Source: Leptolyngbya sp. DLM2.Bin27 (GTDB lineage: Bacteria > Cyanobacteriota > Cyanobacteriia > Phormidesmidales > Phormidesmidaceae). From it: DNA of 41,382 bases. A program made the translations under genes and the position numbers. Below, one piece after another: positions 8,886-17,628 of the stretch. The notes below the pieces were generated by a model. That model worked only from the letters and a program-made list of their open reading frames with translations, ran no database searches and had not been told where the DNA came from. The stretch spans positions 1-41,382 of the forward strand of contig RECJ01000176.1 of NCBI GenBank assembly GCA_007694115.1, given 5' to 3'. The number at the start of each line of letters is the position of its first letter. Positions within the stretch are counted from its first letter, which is position 1.

Positions 8886-9701
8886 ATGGATCATTCATCT
8901 CATTTGCCTGAACAGCCCCCCCTGTCTCCCCCGACGGTGGGGGTGGGGGAAGATCGTTCTCCCAAGCGCCCAGTTTCGTTTACCATTGGTGCCAGCCAGC
9001 CCTCCGGCAGCGACCCCACCCCTGGCCCAGCGGTCAACTCTACGCCCCCGGCCCCCGGTGCTCCGGCTCACCTATCGACCTTTCCCGTCCAAACTCCGGC
9101 CTCGCATCTGCCCCTGCTGCCCCGCCGCAAGCGGCCTACTTTTAGCCGCCACCGTCACGACGCCAACCCGGTTCTGGCAGTCAAGGTGTTGCAAGACATT
9201 CAAATGGCGGTCGAAGCTTGGCACCAAGACCTGAGACAGACCGTCCAGCGCATTCAAACGCTCTACATGGAAGGCCCCATCGTTGACGGCTGGCTCGAAA
9301 CCATAGAAGACGCAGCCGCATCCACCCCTGGGGCTGGGGTGGATGCGGCCCTGCTGCGCCACGGCGATCACCAGGCCCTATCGGGCTACGTAGAACGCCT
9401 GTGCCAAGCCGCAGATCTGTCGCCCCCCACAGCCGCCCCTGGCAGCGACCTAGCCCGGTCTGGCTACCGCCTCTGCTGCCTCGATCCCGATGGCCAGGTA
9501 CAGTATTTCCCCTGTCCGCCAGAGCAGCTTTCCACCATCAGCCTGGCGATTGCCCGCCACCAAAAACTGCGGCAGCTGATCGACCACAAGCGGTTTCTAG
9601 AGGCTAAACTCAAGCGCACCGTCGATGTGATGACCAGCGGCCGCGATACCCTAGGCATTGCTCCGACCTGTAGCTCGGAGTCGGAGGTGGTGGGGGAGTA
9701 G
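8886..9701 (+). CDS. Conserved hypothetical protein, disordered N-terminus
   Basis: I do not recognise a named family. From the ATG at 8886 (MDHSSHLPEQ) the first ~90 residues are rich in Pro and Ser and probably disordered. A folded, mostly helical region follows (NPVLAVKVLQDIQMAVEAWH onward) with regular heptad-like patterns. A short segment, YRLCCLDPDGQVQYFPCP, looks like a beta hairpin. The C-terminus is again helical and basic. The frame is open upstream to a GTG at 8766, which would add 40 low-quality residues. It could be a cyanobacterial cytosolic protein of unknown function; no catalytic motif is visible. It converges on the DUF427 gene, whose end is 8 bp away. Confidence 0.7.
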   Translation: MDHSSHLPEQPPLSPPTVGVGEDRSPKRPVSFTIGASQPSGSDPTPGPAVNSTPPAPGAPAHLSTFPVQTPASHLPLLPRRKRPTFSRHRHDANPVLAVKVLQDIQMAVEAWHQDLRQTVQRIQTLYMEGPIVDGWLETIEDAAASTPGAGVDAALLRHGDHQALSGYVERLCQAADLSPPTAAPGSDLARSGYRLCCLDPDGQVQYFPCPPEQLSTISLAIARHQKLRQLIDHKRFLEAKLKRTVDVMTSGRDTLGIAPTCSSESEVVGE

Positions 9702-9709
9702 ACTATCGC

Positions 9710-10210
9710 TTACCAGCCCCAGGTGCCGGGGTCGCCTTTGAAGGGGCCAACAATGTCTGAGGTGATCCAGCCGCCATAGAAATCGCCGGGCTGAGACTGC
9801 ACCAGTTCGTCGTCTACGTAGCAGGCTTCCATGCGGCTGGGGTAGACGGCAATGTAGTTGGCAATCGGCTCAAACGCCTCTGTCGGTTGGGGGTAGGCCC
9901 AGGCGGCCTGCTCGGCGGTGCGATCGCCTACCGCAATGGTGAAGTAGGTGGCGGCTCCCTTCCACTCGCACAGGGTCGAGCGCGGCACCGGCTGAAAATA
10001 CTGCATCTGCACATCCTCTGGGGGAATGTAGTAGGTGGGCGGGTGGCTCGTCTCCAGCACCCGCTTGGCCCGCTGAGAATCGGCAATCACTACACCGTTA
10101 AACAAAATGCGAATCCGCCGAGTCGAGTCTTCTAGGCGCGGTGGCCGGGGGTAGTCCCACACAGATTCTTGGCCAGGGCCAGGGGTAGGACGGTTGGCAG
10201 GGGTAAACAT
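9710..10210 (-). CDS. DUF427 domain protein
   Basis: A 166-residue soluble protein matching the DUF427 pattern: FNGVVIADSQRAKRVLETS, YYIPPEDV, then CEWKGAATYF and WAYP. This is a compact beta-rich single-domain family of unknown biochemical role that is common in cyanobacteria and actinobacteria. Members occur alone or fused in tandem; this is a single copy. The repeat-bearing intergenic region between it and the divergent pepF gene probably holds both promoters. Confidence 0.88.
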   Translation of the reverse strand: MFTPANRPTPGPGQESVWDYPRPPRLEDSTRRIRILFNGVVIADSQRAKRVLETSHPPTYYIPPEDVQMQYFQPVPRSTLCEWKGAATYFTIAVGDRTAEQAAWAYPQPTEAFEPIANYIAVYPSRMEACYVDDELVQSQPGDFYGGWITSDIVGPFKGDPGTWGW

Positions 10211-10261
10211 AGCGTGGCGTCTGCGAAAAATTAGTTGTCAATTCTAGTCGTGGGAAGATCG

Positions 10262-10335
10262 CTGTAGGGTGGGCACTGCCCACCATGGGGCGGTGAGCGG
10301 CAACCCTCAAGGCACTGCCCACCACGGGGAAAACT
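10262..10335. repeat. Dispersed palindromic repeat, partial copies B
   Basis: Two partial copies of the window-wide repeat. One runs from CTGTAGGGTGGGCAC through its palindromic core (10262-10290). The second is a broken core, GGCACTGCCCACC, with part of the tail (10311-10335). Between and after them a short direct repeat, CAACCCTCAAG, occurs twice. The pattern suggests an insertion or duplication inside an older copy. Confidence 0.65.
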
Positions 10336-10442
10336 GTGGGCAACAACCCTCAAGCCCCAATTTTAACCGGGTGTCCCATCTGACCGGGTAAAAAACTCAA
10401 CATTGGCTAAGCTAAGGTCACTCCCCTTAGCCCCATGGCCCC

Positions 10443-12278
10443 ATGCCCCATCTGCAACAGACCTGGGATAACCGATCCTTCTATCAGGGTAGTGACGACC
10501 CCGAGATCACCGTTACAGTAAACTGTCTCAAAGCTGACATCAAAGCCCTTGCCGACCTCTGCACCCCTTTCGTAGAGCCGATTGAGGCCGCAGCGCCCAT
10601 ACCAGCGGCCCAGGTTGATCGCTGGCTGGCCCACGTCAGAGCCGCGCACCAGCGGCGCACCGAAACCTATAACCGCCTGGGCAACCTCCGCACCTTTATC
10701 TCGTCGGTGCTCAGCGTTGACTCGCGCGACCCTAGAGCCAGCGAGTGGAAACCCACCCTTCAACAGCTCGGGGCCGAAATTAGCCAGGCCACCAAGGCCC
10801 TAGATATTTTTCTGCTGCGGGCCGACGATAACTTCATTCAGGCCCTAGTCGCCGACCCGGTGCTCGAAGAGCTGCGGTTTTCGCTACAGCACCAGCGCCA
10901 GCTGCAAGACCAGCTGCTCAGCCTGGCCGAAGAACAGCTGATCACCGGCCTGGCGGTCAACGGTCTCCAGGGCTGGGGCAACCTCTACAGTGAGCTGGCG
11001 GGCAAGGGGCAGTGCACCGTCCAGGGCAACTCCATGGGGTTGGCCAAGGCGTTTAATCTGCTGAGTTCCCCCGATCGAGCCATTCGATCTGAGGCTTGGC
11101 ACGGCATCAAGACCACCTGGGAGGGCCAGGCTGATACCGTAGCGGCCATTCTCAACGCCATCAACGGCTGGCGGCTGGAAGAAACCAAACAGCGATCGCA
11201 CCACCGCCGCCTGCACTACCTCGACAAAAGCTGCCACCAAAGCCGCATTGACCGCGCCACCCTCGACGCCATGATGGAGGCCACCTACCAGCGGCGTAAC
11301 CTGGGCCAGCGGGCCTTGGTGGCCATGGGCAAGGTGCTCAACATTTCAACTATGGAGCCTTGGGATCTGTTTGCGCCGCCCCCGACGGGGGGGCAGGCCG
11401 AGGGCCAGGGCGAGAGGGTTGCCTTTGAGCAGGCCGTTGATTTAGTCGCCCAGGCCTTTCGCCAGTTCAACCCGGCTATGGGTGACTTTGCGGTGATGAT
11501 GGCCGAAAAGGGCTGGATTGACGCCCAGCCCACCCCCAACCGGGCCACCGGAGCCTACTGCACCAGCTTTGCCGAACCCAAAGAACCGCGCATCTTTATG
11601 ACCTTTGAGGGCAGCATGAACAACGTGCTGACCCTGGCCCACGAACTGGGCCACGCCTGGCACAACTGGGTGATGGCCGACCTGACCCGCTACAAAACCT
11701 TTTACCCCATGACCCTGGCCGAGACCGCCAGCATTTTTGGCGAAACCCTGGTGCGCGACGCCCTGTTTGAGCAGGCCAGCACCCCGGAGCAAAAACTCAA
11801 AATTGCCTGGGAAGAAGGGGCGGCGGCGGCAACATTTTTGCTCAATATTCCAGCCCGGTTTACCTTTGAGCAAAAGCTGGTGGAGGCTCGCCAGCAGGGC
11901 TTTGTGATTGCCGACACCCTCAAGACCATGATGGCCGACAGCTGGCAGCACTGGTACGAAGACAGCCTGGGCAGCTATGACGAGATGTTTTGGGCCAGCA
12001 AGCTGCACTTCTCGATCGCCGGGCTGGGGTTTTACAACTACCCCTACCTGTTTGGCTATTTGTTTAGCCTGGGCATCTATGCCCAAAAAGACCGCCAGGG
12101 CAGCGCGTTTAACCACCTCTATACCAGTCTGCTGCGCGATACCGGCACCATGACAGCAGAAGCTGTGGTGCAGCACCACCTTCAGCAAGATATTCGCCAG
12201 CCAGAATTTTGGCAGGCGAGTTTGGATATCGTCGATCGCGCCGTCAGCCGATTAGAAAGCCTGGTAACGTGCCAGTAG
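10443..12278 (+). CDS. pepF: Oligoendopeptidase F (M3B family)
   Basis: Cytoplasmic zinc metallopeptidase that hydrolyses short peptides, probably in peptide turnover. The HExxH motif HELGH is at residues 400-404. The third zinc ligand is a Glu 27 residues after the first His, in LAETASIFGE. The length (611) fits the M3B subfamily. The ATG at 10443 is used; another ATG at 10435 is out of frame. A strong palindrome immediately after the stop (12281-12299) may end the transcript. Confidence 0.93.
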   Translation: MPHLQQTWDNRSFYQGSDDPEITVTVNCLKADIKALADLCTPFVEPIEAAAPIPAAQVDRWLAHVRAAHQRRTETYNRLGNLRTFISSVLSVDSRDPRASEWKPTLQQLGAEISQATKALDIFLLRADDNFIQALVADPVLEELRFSLQHQRQLQDQLLSLAEEQLITGLAVNGLQGWGNLYSELAGKGQCTVQGNSMGLAKAFNLLSSPDRAIRSEAWHGIKTTWEGQADTVAAILNAINGWRLEETKQRSHHRRLHYLDKSCHQSRIDRATLDAMMEATYQRRNLGQRALVAMGKVLNISTMEPWDLFAPPPTGGQAEGQGERVAFEQAVDLVAQAFRQFNPAMGDFAVMMAEKGWIDAQPTPNRATGAYCTSFAEPKEPRIFMTFEGSMNNVLTLAHELGHAWHNWVMADLTRYKTFYPMTLAETASIFGETLVRDALFEQASTPEQKLKIAWEEGAAAATFLLNIPARFTFEQKLVEARQQGFVIADTLKTMMADSWQHWYEDSLGSYDEMFWASKLHFSIAGLGFYNYPYLFGYLFSLGIYAQKDRQGSAFNHLYTSLLRDTGTMTAEAVVQHHLQQDIRQPEFWQASLDIVDRAVSRLESLVTCQ

Positions 12279-12280
12279 CA

Positions 12281-12299
12281 GGGCAAACGCCGTTTGCCC
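12281..12299 (+). terminator. Palindromic repeat GGGCAAACG-C-CGTTTGCCC after pepF
   Basis: A perfect 9-bp stem with a one-base centre lies 2 bp past the pepF stop. A related hairpin with the same arms (GGGCAAAC/GTTTGCCC) is at 30418-30437, so this is a second small family of dispersed palindromes. No long U-run follows; termination or 3' protection is inferred. Confidence 0.55.
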
Positions 12300-12323
12300 C
12301 TACTCGCCCAGCGACTCACCCAC

Positions 12324-14273
12324 CTACTGCCCCTGCCACTGACGGATCGCCTCTTGAGCCTGGTCATAGGCGCTGGTGCCGGGGGGCACCAGATCAGCCG
12401 CTGCGATCGCACCGGGGATCTGATCGGCGGCGGCCCGGGTGCGGGCGATCGCTAAAATATCTCGGCTCCACTGATCGATGCGCTCTTGGGCCACGGGCGA
12501 CTCGGGGTAGTCAGGGGGAATCTGCTGCGCCAGGGCGATGGCCGATTGAAACGAGGTCGCCTGGTCGGGCTGCAAGAGACCCTGGGCCTCTTGCAGCAGC
12601 CGTCGGTTAGCTCGGCGCTGTTCCCACTGCTGAATCTGGCTTTGGGCCTGGCCCCAGGTCTCACCCTGGTCTTCGGGCACTAGCCGGGCCGCATTGATGG
12701 CACCCTCCAAATCGCCCGAGGCGGCGCGGCCTAGAGCCAAGTCTAAAATCACCTGGCTCCAGCGGGCGATATCGGCCTGGGCCTGGTCGTAGGCAGAGTC
12801 GCCCACGGGCACCTGGCGGGCCTGCTCAATGGCATCGTTAAACAGCGAAGCCGACACCGGCTCAATCAGGCGGCGGGCCTGGTTGAGGGCGACATCGCCC
12901 GACTGGGCAACGGTGGCATAGCCGGTTTCGGCCCGATCAACTAAGGCCTGGTAGTCTACCGGACGCTCTTCCTCTGGAATCTGGCTCAGCCAGCTCAGGG
13001 CGGCACCAAACTGACGTTGCTCTAGGGCATTTCTAGCCCGCTCTAGGGCCTCGGCCCCGCTGGCCGCTGTCCCCGGAAACAGCGCATCGCCAGTGGCGGG
13101 GAGAACTGGATCGGGGGCGGGGGCTAGGGCGGCGGGCGGCTCTGTGGGGGCAGCCGGGGCGGGCGGATCGGGCGTTGAGGTTTGCCCTAGAAAGATATTT
13201 TGATTGCGCCACAGCACGCCCACCAGCAGCACCAGCAGCCCCGCCGCCACCAGGCCCCAGCGCTGCCAGGAAATGGTGTCAGCCTCGGAGGTCGAATGAG
13301 CTGTCGCCGTGGGGTCGGCGACCTGGGGCAGGGTGGCGGCGGGCAAATCGGTAGCGGCGGGGGCTGCCAAGGGCCACGGTCTAGTGGGTGGTACTGAGCT
13401 GGAGTCGGGCTCTGTGCCACCCGCTAAGGTCTCCCCCGCAGGCAGCAGCACCAACGCTGGGTCAACCCGATCGGGGGGAGTAAACTCGGCTGCAGGGGGT
13501 AGCGCCAGGGGCATTTGCCCCACTAGGCTAGCGGGCACCAGCAGGGCGTGCTGCTGGCCGGGGGGCACCACCGCTACGGGGTTTTGCACGGGTCGCCAGT
13601 GGTGCTGGCACAGCTCGGGCAGGCGATCGCTTAAGTAAGCGATCAGCTGCGCTAGAGTCACACAGCCGTGGAACCGCATGGCCTCGATCAGCGCCTCGGT
13701 GAACAGCCCGTGGCGCACCGCCAGGGTTTCTTGGGAGAACTGATCGGGTTGGCAGGAAAGCACTAGAGTGATGGCCAGATCTTCGGCTAGGGCCAGGGTT
13801 TGAGCCCCGAGCCCCTGGCCATCGGGGGCCGGGTTGAGCGCACTCTGGGGGCGATTCATGTCGAGCATGACTATAGACTGGCGCTGGTTGCCCTGGGCCA
13901 GTTTTTCCAGCATGGTTTTGACTAAAATGCCGGTCTGCTCAATGCGGTTGGGGTCGGCATCGATCGGCAGCAGGTAGTCTTGCCCCTGCCACTGGACGCC
14001 GTAGCCGCTAAAGAAAAACCAGACCGTGTCGTCGGGGCCAGCGCGATCGCAGCTCTGGGCCAGCCGCTCTAGCAGCACCGCCTGGGTGGGAGCCGCCGCC
14101 CCCTGGTAAACCATGGGCGATACATCGGTCAGCAGCGAACAGCCCTGGGGGGGCAAGCCCACCTCATTGACCAAAAAATCGCGCAGTTCGAGGGCGTCAA
14201 ACTGGGCGTACATCAGGGGCTGAAGCGATTCATATTGATTGATGCCAACGATCACGGGCCAGTGGCTTGCCAT
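12324..14273 (-). CDS. Membrane-anchored pseudo-orthocaspase with C-terminal helical repeats
   Basis: Begins with a peptidase C14 (caspase) p20-like domain: IVGINQY at 8-14, DALELRDFL, FFFSGYG at 86-92, IVMLDMN at 134-140 and HGLFTEALIEA. The catalytic His of the SGHG motif is Tyr91, and the catalytic Cys of the LDxC motif aligns with Asn140, so no caspase-type proteolysis is expected. Cyanobacteria are known to carry such dyad-substituted orthocaspases. A Pro/Ala-rich linker and one transmembrane helix (about 338-356) follow. The C-terminal ~240 residues contain degenerate helical repeats with a recurring AYDQAQxxIxxW motif. The frame is open to 14420, but the domain begins at the Met encoded at 14273. 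It may be a scaffold or binding protein. Confidence 0.88.
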   Translation of the reverse strand: MASHWPVIVGINQYESLQPLMYAQFDALELRDFLVNEVGLPPQGCSLLTDVSPMVYQGAAAPTQAVLLERLAQSCDRAGPDDTVWFFFSGYGVQWQGQDYLLPIDADPNRIEQTGILVKTMLEKLAQGNQRQSIVMLDMNRPQSALNPAPDGQGLGAQTLALAEDLAITLVLSCQPDQFSQETLAVRHGLFTEALIEAMRFHGCVTLAQLIAYLSDRLPELCQHHWRPVQNPVAVVPPGQQHALLVPASLVGQMPLALPPAAEFTPPDRVDPALVLLPAGETLAGGTEPDSSSVPPTRPWPLAAPAATDLPAATLPQVADPTATAHSTSEADTISWQRWGLVAAGLLVLLVGVLWRNQNIFLGQTSTPDPPAPAAPTEPPAALAPAPDPVLPATGDALFPGTAASGAEALERARNALEQRQFGAALSWLSQIPEEERPVDYQALVDRAETGYATVAQSGDVALNQARRLIEPVSASLFNDAIEQARQVPVGDSAYDQAQADIARWSQVILDLALGRAASGDLEGAINAARLVPEDQGETWGQAQSQIQQWEQRRANRRLLQEAQGLLQPDQATSFQSAIALAQQIPPDYPESPVAQERIDQWSRDILAIARTRAAADQIPGAIAAADLVPPGTSAYDQAQEAIRQWQGQ

Positions 14274-14365
14274 GCCTTGCGAATGCCTCCCGAGGCGTGA
14301 GGATAGGGGTTTAAAATTCACCTGCAATAGTAGCGCCTGTGGGGCCAAACGGAAGCCCAGGCAGA

Positions 14366-14400
14366 AGACTGGGGCCGGGAGCAATGCCTGGCCCCAGTCT
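14366..14400. promoter_or_regulatory. Long inverted repeat in a divergent promoter region
   Basis: A perfect 11-bp stem (AGACTGGGGCC / GGCCCCAGTCT) with a 13-nt loop lies between the divergent pseudo-orthocaspase gene and the secreted protein gene. Immediately next to it, GACAATTCT occurs twice at a 12-bp spacing (14404 and 14416). It could be an operator pair or a structured 5' leader. Confidence 0.5.
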
Positions 14401-14503
14401 GGCGACAATTCTGGGGACAATTCTTTATTGACGATTGCTGGCTCTGTCGCTATGGTTAAGGCACTTTTGGGGCATCCTGCGAGGATGTTTGGAGCAGCAG
14501 ACC

Positions 14504-14947
14504 ATGAAACCTATGTCTAGTTTAAACCGGCGCGATCGCCAGCCTCCCGCTGCGCCCCTCTGGACAGGTCTAGTGCTGGCGGCGGTGGTGGGCACTAGCG
14601 GCGCAGCCCTGCCAGCCCTGGTGATGCCGCCCGCCGCCCAGGCCTATACCTCGCGGGTCAACCTCTACCTCGTGCGCGAACGGGGCGAAAGCTTTACAAC
14701 CCTGGTGCAGCGCTCTGAGATCATTGCCCGCGCTGCGGTGCAGCGCAGCTTTGATGCCGATGTGCTGATGACCGATGTGATTGTCACCGTGATTGGCGAC
14801 AACCAGGGCATCTCGGTACCCATTTTGACAGTATCCGTTAGCCGACCTGAGTGGCGGCGGCTCCCCGATGTCACCCATTGGGCTCAGTATTTTGAGGCCT
14901 CTCGCTATCTGGTGATGGACAATGCCCCAGGCGCTGGGGATAACTAA
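14504..14947 (+). CDS. Conserved cyanobacterial secreted protein, unknown function
   Basis: A 147-residue protein with a clear signal peptide: a basic start (MKPMSSLNRRDRQ), a hydrophobic core, and cleavage probably after AQA (MPPAAQA-YTSR). The mature part begins YTSRVNLYLVRERGESFTTL and has alternating beta/alpha character. I recall similar sequences in other cyanobacteria but know no function. The frame is open to a TTG at 14435, but the signal peptide places the start at 14504. It lies upstream of rpmF on the same strand, with an independent promoter between them. Confidence 0.78.
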   Translation: MKPMSSLNRRDRQPPAAPLWTGLVLAAVVGTSGAALPALVMPPAAQAYTSRVNLYLVRERGESFTTLVQRSEIIARAAVQRSFDADVLMTDVIVTVIGDNQGISVPILTVSVSRPEWRRLPDVTHWAQYFEASRYLVMDNAPGAGDN

Positions 14948-14971
14948 CCAGCCTTCAGCTTGAAAACAAAA

Positions 14972-14999
14972 TTGCGTAGAACCAGGTTCTTGCTATATG
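14972..14999 (+). promoter_or_regulatory. rpmF promoter with a dyad in the spacer
   Basis: TTGCGT (-35-like, 14972-14977) and TATATG (-10-like, 14994-14999) are 16 bp apart, and the -10 is preceded by TGC, an extended -10. The spacer begins with a perfect dyad, AGAACC-A-GGTTCT (14978-14990). The rpmF start codon lies 35 bp downstream. The dyad's position would let a bound protein block RNA polymerase; that is inference. Confidence 0.6.
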
Positions 15000-15033
15000 C
15001 TTGAAAGGTTGTGAACTATTAACGGTTGCTGTC

Positions 15034-15210
15034 ATGGCGGTTCCCAAGAAGAAAACCTCCAAGCAAAAGCGTGACCAGCGTCGCGCTACTTGGAAGCGCA
15101 CTGGCGCACTACAGGCTCAGAAAGCCCTATCCCTCGGTAAGTCGGTACTCACCGGGCGGTCTACTAGCTTTGTCTATCCCACCGATGAAGACGACGAAGA
15201 TGAAGATTAA
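15034..15210 (+). CDS. rpmF: 50S ribosomal protein L32
   Basis: A 58-residue ribosomal protein with the classic start [20 protein letters not shown], followed by a basic region and a strongly acidic tail (DEDDEDED). The tail and the lack of the zinc-binding cysteines found in some L32 proteins fit the cyanobacterial/plastid form. It assembles into the large ribosomal subunit near the peptidyl-transferase region. The start is fixed by homology; earlier in-frame codons from 15004 lack support. It has its own promoter-like sequence upstream. Confidence 0.97.
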   Translation: MAVPKKKTSKQKRDQRRATWKRTGALQAQKALSLGKSVLTGRSTSFVYPTDEDDEDED

Positions 15211-15233
15211 GGTCATTTTTGGCCATTAATCCT

Positions 15234-15265
15234 AAGCCGTTCACTGGGCTCAGGTTACACGGCTT
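15234..15265 (+). terminator. Hairpin downstream of rpmF
   Basis: AAGCCGT and ACGGCTT form a 7-bp stem around an 18-nt loop, followed by GAAATTTTG. A plausible but weak intrinsic terminator for rpmF. Confidence 0.4.
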
Positions 15266-15432
15266 GAAATTTTGAGTTCTAACCCCTGTTTCCAAAGCAG
15301 ATGCAACGGAGGCAGGGGTTTGTGACGTGGAATACTACATTTTGTAAGCAGGCTAGAGACTTTATTCGGCCTCTTGAGTTAGCTTGGCGGCAGATCTCCG
15401 CTTTTTGCCAACATCTATCTCAAGTTAGAAAA

Positions 15433-15786
15433 ATGAATCAACTCGACTCAAATCCAGAATCTCGCATGTGGGCAATGCTGTCTCACATCAGTGCTTTGTC
15501 TGGTTTTATTATCCCCTTTGGCAGTATTCTCGGCCCGCTAATCATTTGGTTGATTAAGCGCGATGAAATGTTGTTTGTCAACGACCAGGCCAAGGAAGCG
15601 CTCAACTTCAACATTTCCATGACCATCTACGCGTTGGTGGCAGGAGTGTTAGTTTTTGTCGCCATTGGCCTTGTGCTGCTGCCTGTGGTGCTAATTGCCT
15701 GGCTGGTGCTGGCAATTTTAGCGGCGGTCAAGGCCAATGAAGGCGTTGCCTACCGCTACCCCCTCACCCTGCGGTTGGTTAAGTAA
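15433..15786 (+). CDS. DUF4870 small membrane protein
   Basis: A 117-residue integral membrane protein. The start MNQLDSNPESRMWAMLSH and the segment IIPFGSILGPLIIWLIKRDE followed by NDQAKEALNFNIS match the DUF4870 family. Three to four hydrophobic segments are visible, the last followed by KANEGVAYRYPL near the C-terminus. The molecular role of the family is unknown. The frame is open to 15301, but the conserved part starts at the ATG at 15433, preceded by an A-rich leader. About 220 bp separate it from rpmF, so it probably has its own promoter. Confidence 0.88.
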   Translation: MNQLDSNPESRMWAMLSHISALSGFIIPFGSILGPLIIWLIKRDEMLFVNDQAKEALNFNISMTIYALVAGVLVFVAIGLVLLPVVLIAWLVLAILAAVKANEGVAYRYPLTLRLVK

Positions 15787-15906
15787 ACCCTTGATCGCCT
15801 CAACATGGAGGGTTGTGCGGTCCAGGGTTTGAAGACTGCCGTGAACCGTACACCTTGAACCTTGCCCCCCTCAATTGATGACTTGGCTTGGCAAACGTCT
15901 AGATAG

Positions 15907-17628
15907 CTAGATAAACGGACGAACCTCGGGAGCCAGGGGCGATCGTGGCCTTGGTGGGGGCGCTTGCTCAACTGGGCTGGGCTCAGCAGCATCGGTGCCA
16001 GGGTCTGGCTCTAGATCAAAATCCTCTTGCTGTGACCTGGGCAGGGTGAGGTTAGGTGTGGCAGCCTCAGGTTCTATCAAATCGGGGGCTAGTGGCTCAG
16101 GCTCGGGCAGAGCCTCTATCTGGATATCATCTGGCTGAATATCTGGCTCGCCTAGGACGGGCGGGTCGGCGGGAGTTTCTGGCAGTGCTAGGTCACCATC
16201 CTTATCTTTAACTGGGTTGTCTGTAGTCGGGGTGCTGGGCGGGTCAGCAGTTTCGTCTGCGGTTTTGGGTTGGTCGGCTTCTGGTGCGATCGCATCCCTG
16301 TCTTCAGGCAAAATTTCTAGATCTTTGGGCGCTAAGGGCGCTGGAGCCTCGGCATCTGGGGGCGACTCGGGCTGCAAAAATGGATTGGGCTGGATGGCGG
16401 CGTCGCGCTCCGCCGGGGTGAGGCTATCGGGTACGGGCGGTTCTGCCGGAGCTATTTCTGTCGATGGCGCTGTCAAGGCTGGCGCAGGCTGAGGCGGTGC
16501 TTTGAGCGCCGGGGCCTCGGGCTGGGCTGCTGCTCCCTCAGCCTCGGTAGGCTGAGATGCAGGCGTTTCCGGTGCATTGTCCTCCGATGGTGGAACGGCG
16601 GTTTCTGGCAAGACCTCTGGCAAGACCTCTGGCTCAGTTTCTGGCAAGACCTCTGGCTCTGGGGGGGCGGGGGGCACGTAGGTGGGGTCGATGATGCCGG
16701 CCACCTCTTTAATGTCTAATTCGCCACGCACCAGACGAGAGAGGCTGTCAGTGCCGCCGGGCTGGTAGTCAATGATGCGGATGGTGTTGTTAAAGCGATT
16801 GTCGATGGGGTTACCCGCTTCGTCGATTAGCTCCAGCTGCACCCAGTTGCGGCCTGGCTTAAAGCCCTTTAGCCAAATCGGCTGCCACTGGTCAAACACA
16901 AAGCTCTGGTCGTTAACGGTGCAGCGAATGCGCCAGTCGTGGAGGTCGTCGTTGGCCTCGGCCTGGGCACTCATGTGCAGGGGCGCGTTGGTGAGGTAAA
17001 AGTCGAGCATGATCGGCTCGGCCCCGTAGCTGCTCTGGGGGCGGCTGTAGGTGAGCAGCGGGGTGTTGGCGTCTAGCTCGTTTTGGGGGGTGGGGGCGAC
17101 CACGTGAAAGGTGCGCTGGTCAAAGGCTCCCTGGTTTTTGAAGCTCTCGTGCCAGGGCCGCGAGGCAAACACGCGCAGGGTGTGGGTGCCGGGGGCCAGA
17201 TTCTCAAAGGTGATCGGCTCTGAGAGGTCGTAGATGGCGCGGTAGGGTTCGTTGTCGAGAAACAGGTGCAGGTGGGGGCCGAGCTGATAGGTCTCGTCTT
17301 TAAACAGCGGCAGGCCACGCACCTGGAGCCGCACGGTGACGGCGGTGTCGCTGAGCACTTCGCCGGGGCGGGGGCTGAGCAAGCGCACCTGGGGGGTATA
17401 GGCGTCGATGATTTGCTTCAGGCTTTCAAGGGTTTCAGGGGGAGAAACCTCGGCAATTTGCCCGGTGAGGCGGTTGGGCTGGGGGGTGGGCTCTGAGATC
17501 AGCTCGGTGGGCTGGGTGGGCTTGGCGCAGCTGGCGGTGGTGAAGGTGAGCAGTGCGATCGCAACTAGGGCCACAATCCGCCGTCCCAGTGCTGCCATCC
17601 TGCGGATTCCCCCATCTGTCGTGCCCAT
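15907..17628 (-). CDS. Putative lipoprotein with a Pro/Glu-rich C-terminal half
   Basis: The N-terminus has a basic start, a hydrophobic core and a lipobox-like TTASC, indicating lipid anchoring in a membrane. Residues ~80-310 are beta-rich (RLLSPRPGEVLSDTAVTVRL, HLHLFLDNEPY, LAPGTHTLRVFASRPWHES) and resemble immunoglobulin-like or carbohydrate-binding folds. The last ~240 residues are low-complexity Pro/Glu/Ala/Asp, with PEVLPE repeats encoded by reiterated DNA at about 16606-16660, and probably disordered. GGGGAG lies 9 nt before the ATG at 17628; a second ATG at 17598 would also give a complete signal peptide. Related cyanobacterial proteins exist in my recollection, without known function. 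Confidence 0.75.
   Translation of the reverse strand: MGTTDGGIRRMAALGRRIVALVAIALLTFTTASCAKPTQPTELISEPTPQPNRLTGQIAEVSPPETLESLKQIIDAYTPQVRLLSPRPGEVLSDTAVTVRLQVRGLPLFKDETYQLGPHLHLFLDNEPYRAIYDLSEPITFENLAPGTHTLRVFASRPWHESFKNQGAFDQRTFHVVAPTPQNELDANTPLLTYSRPQSSYGAEPIMLDFYLTNAPLHMSAQAEANDDLHDWRIRCTVNDQSFVFDQWQPIWLKGFKPGRNWVQLELIDEAGNPIDNRFNNTIRIIDYQPGGTDSLSRLVRGELDIKEVAGIIDPTYVPPAPPEPEVLPETEPEVLPEVLPETAVPPSEDNAPETPASQPTEAEGAAAQPEAPALKAPPQPAPALTAPSTEIAPAEPPVPDSLTPAERDAAIQPNPFLQPESPPDAEAPAPLAPKDLEILPEDRDAIAPEADQPKTADETADPPSTPTTDNPVKDKDGDLALPETPADPPVLGEPDIQPDDIQIEALPEPEPLAPDLIEPEAATPNLTLPRSQQEDFDLEPDPGTDAAEPSPVEQAPPPRPRSPLAPEVRPFI

Noticed and set aside
11442..12188. 248-residue reverse frame antisense to pepF
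   Set aside because: Shadow frame caused by high GC; pepF has the clear HELGH signature.
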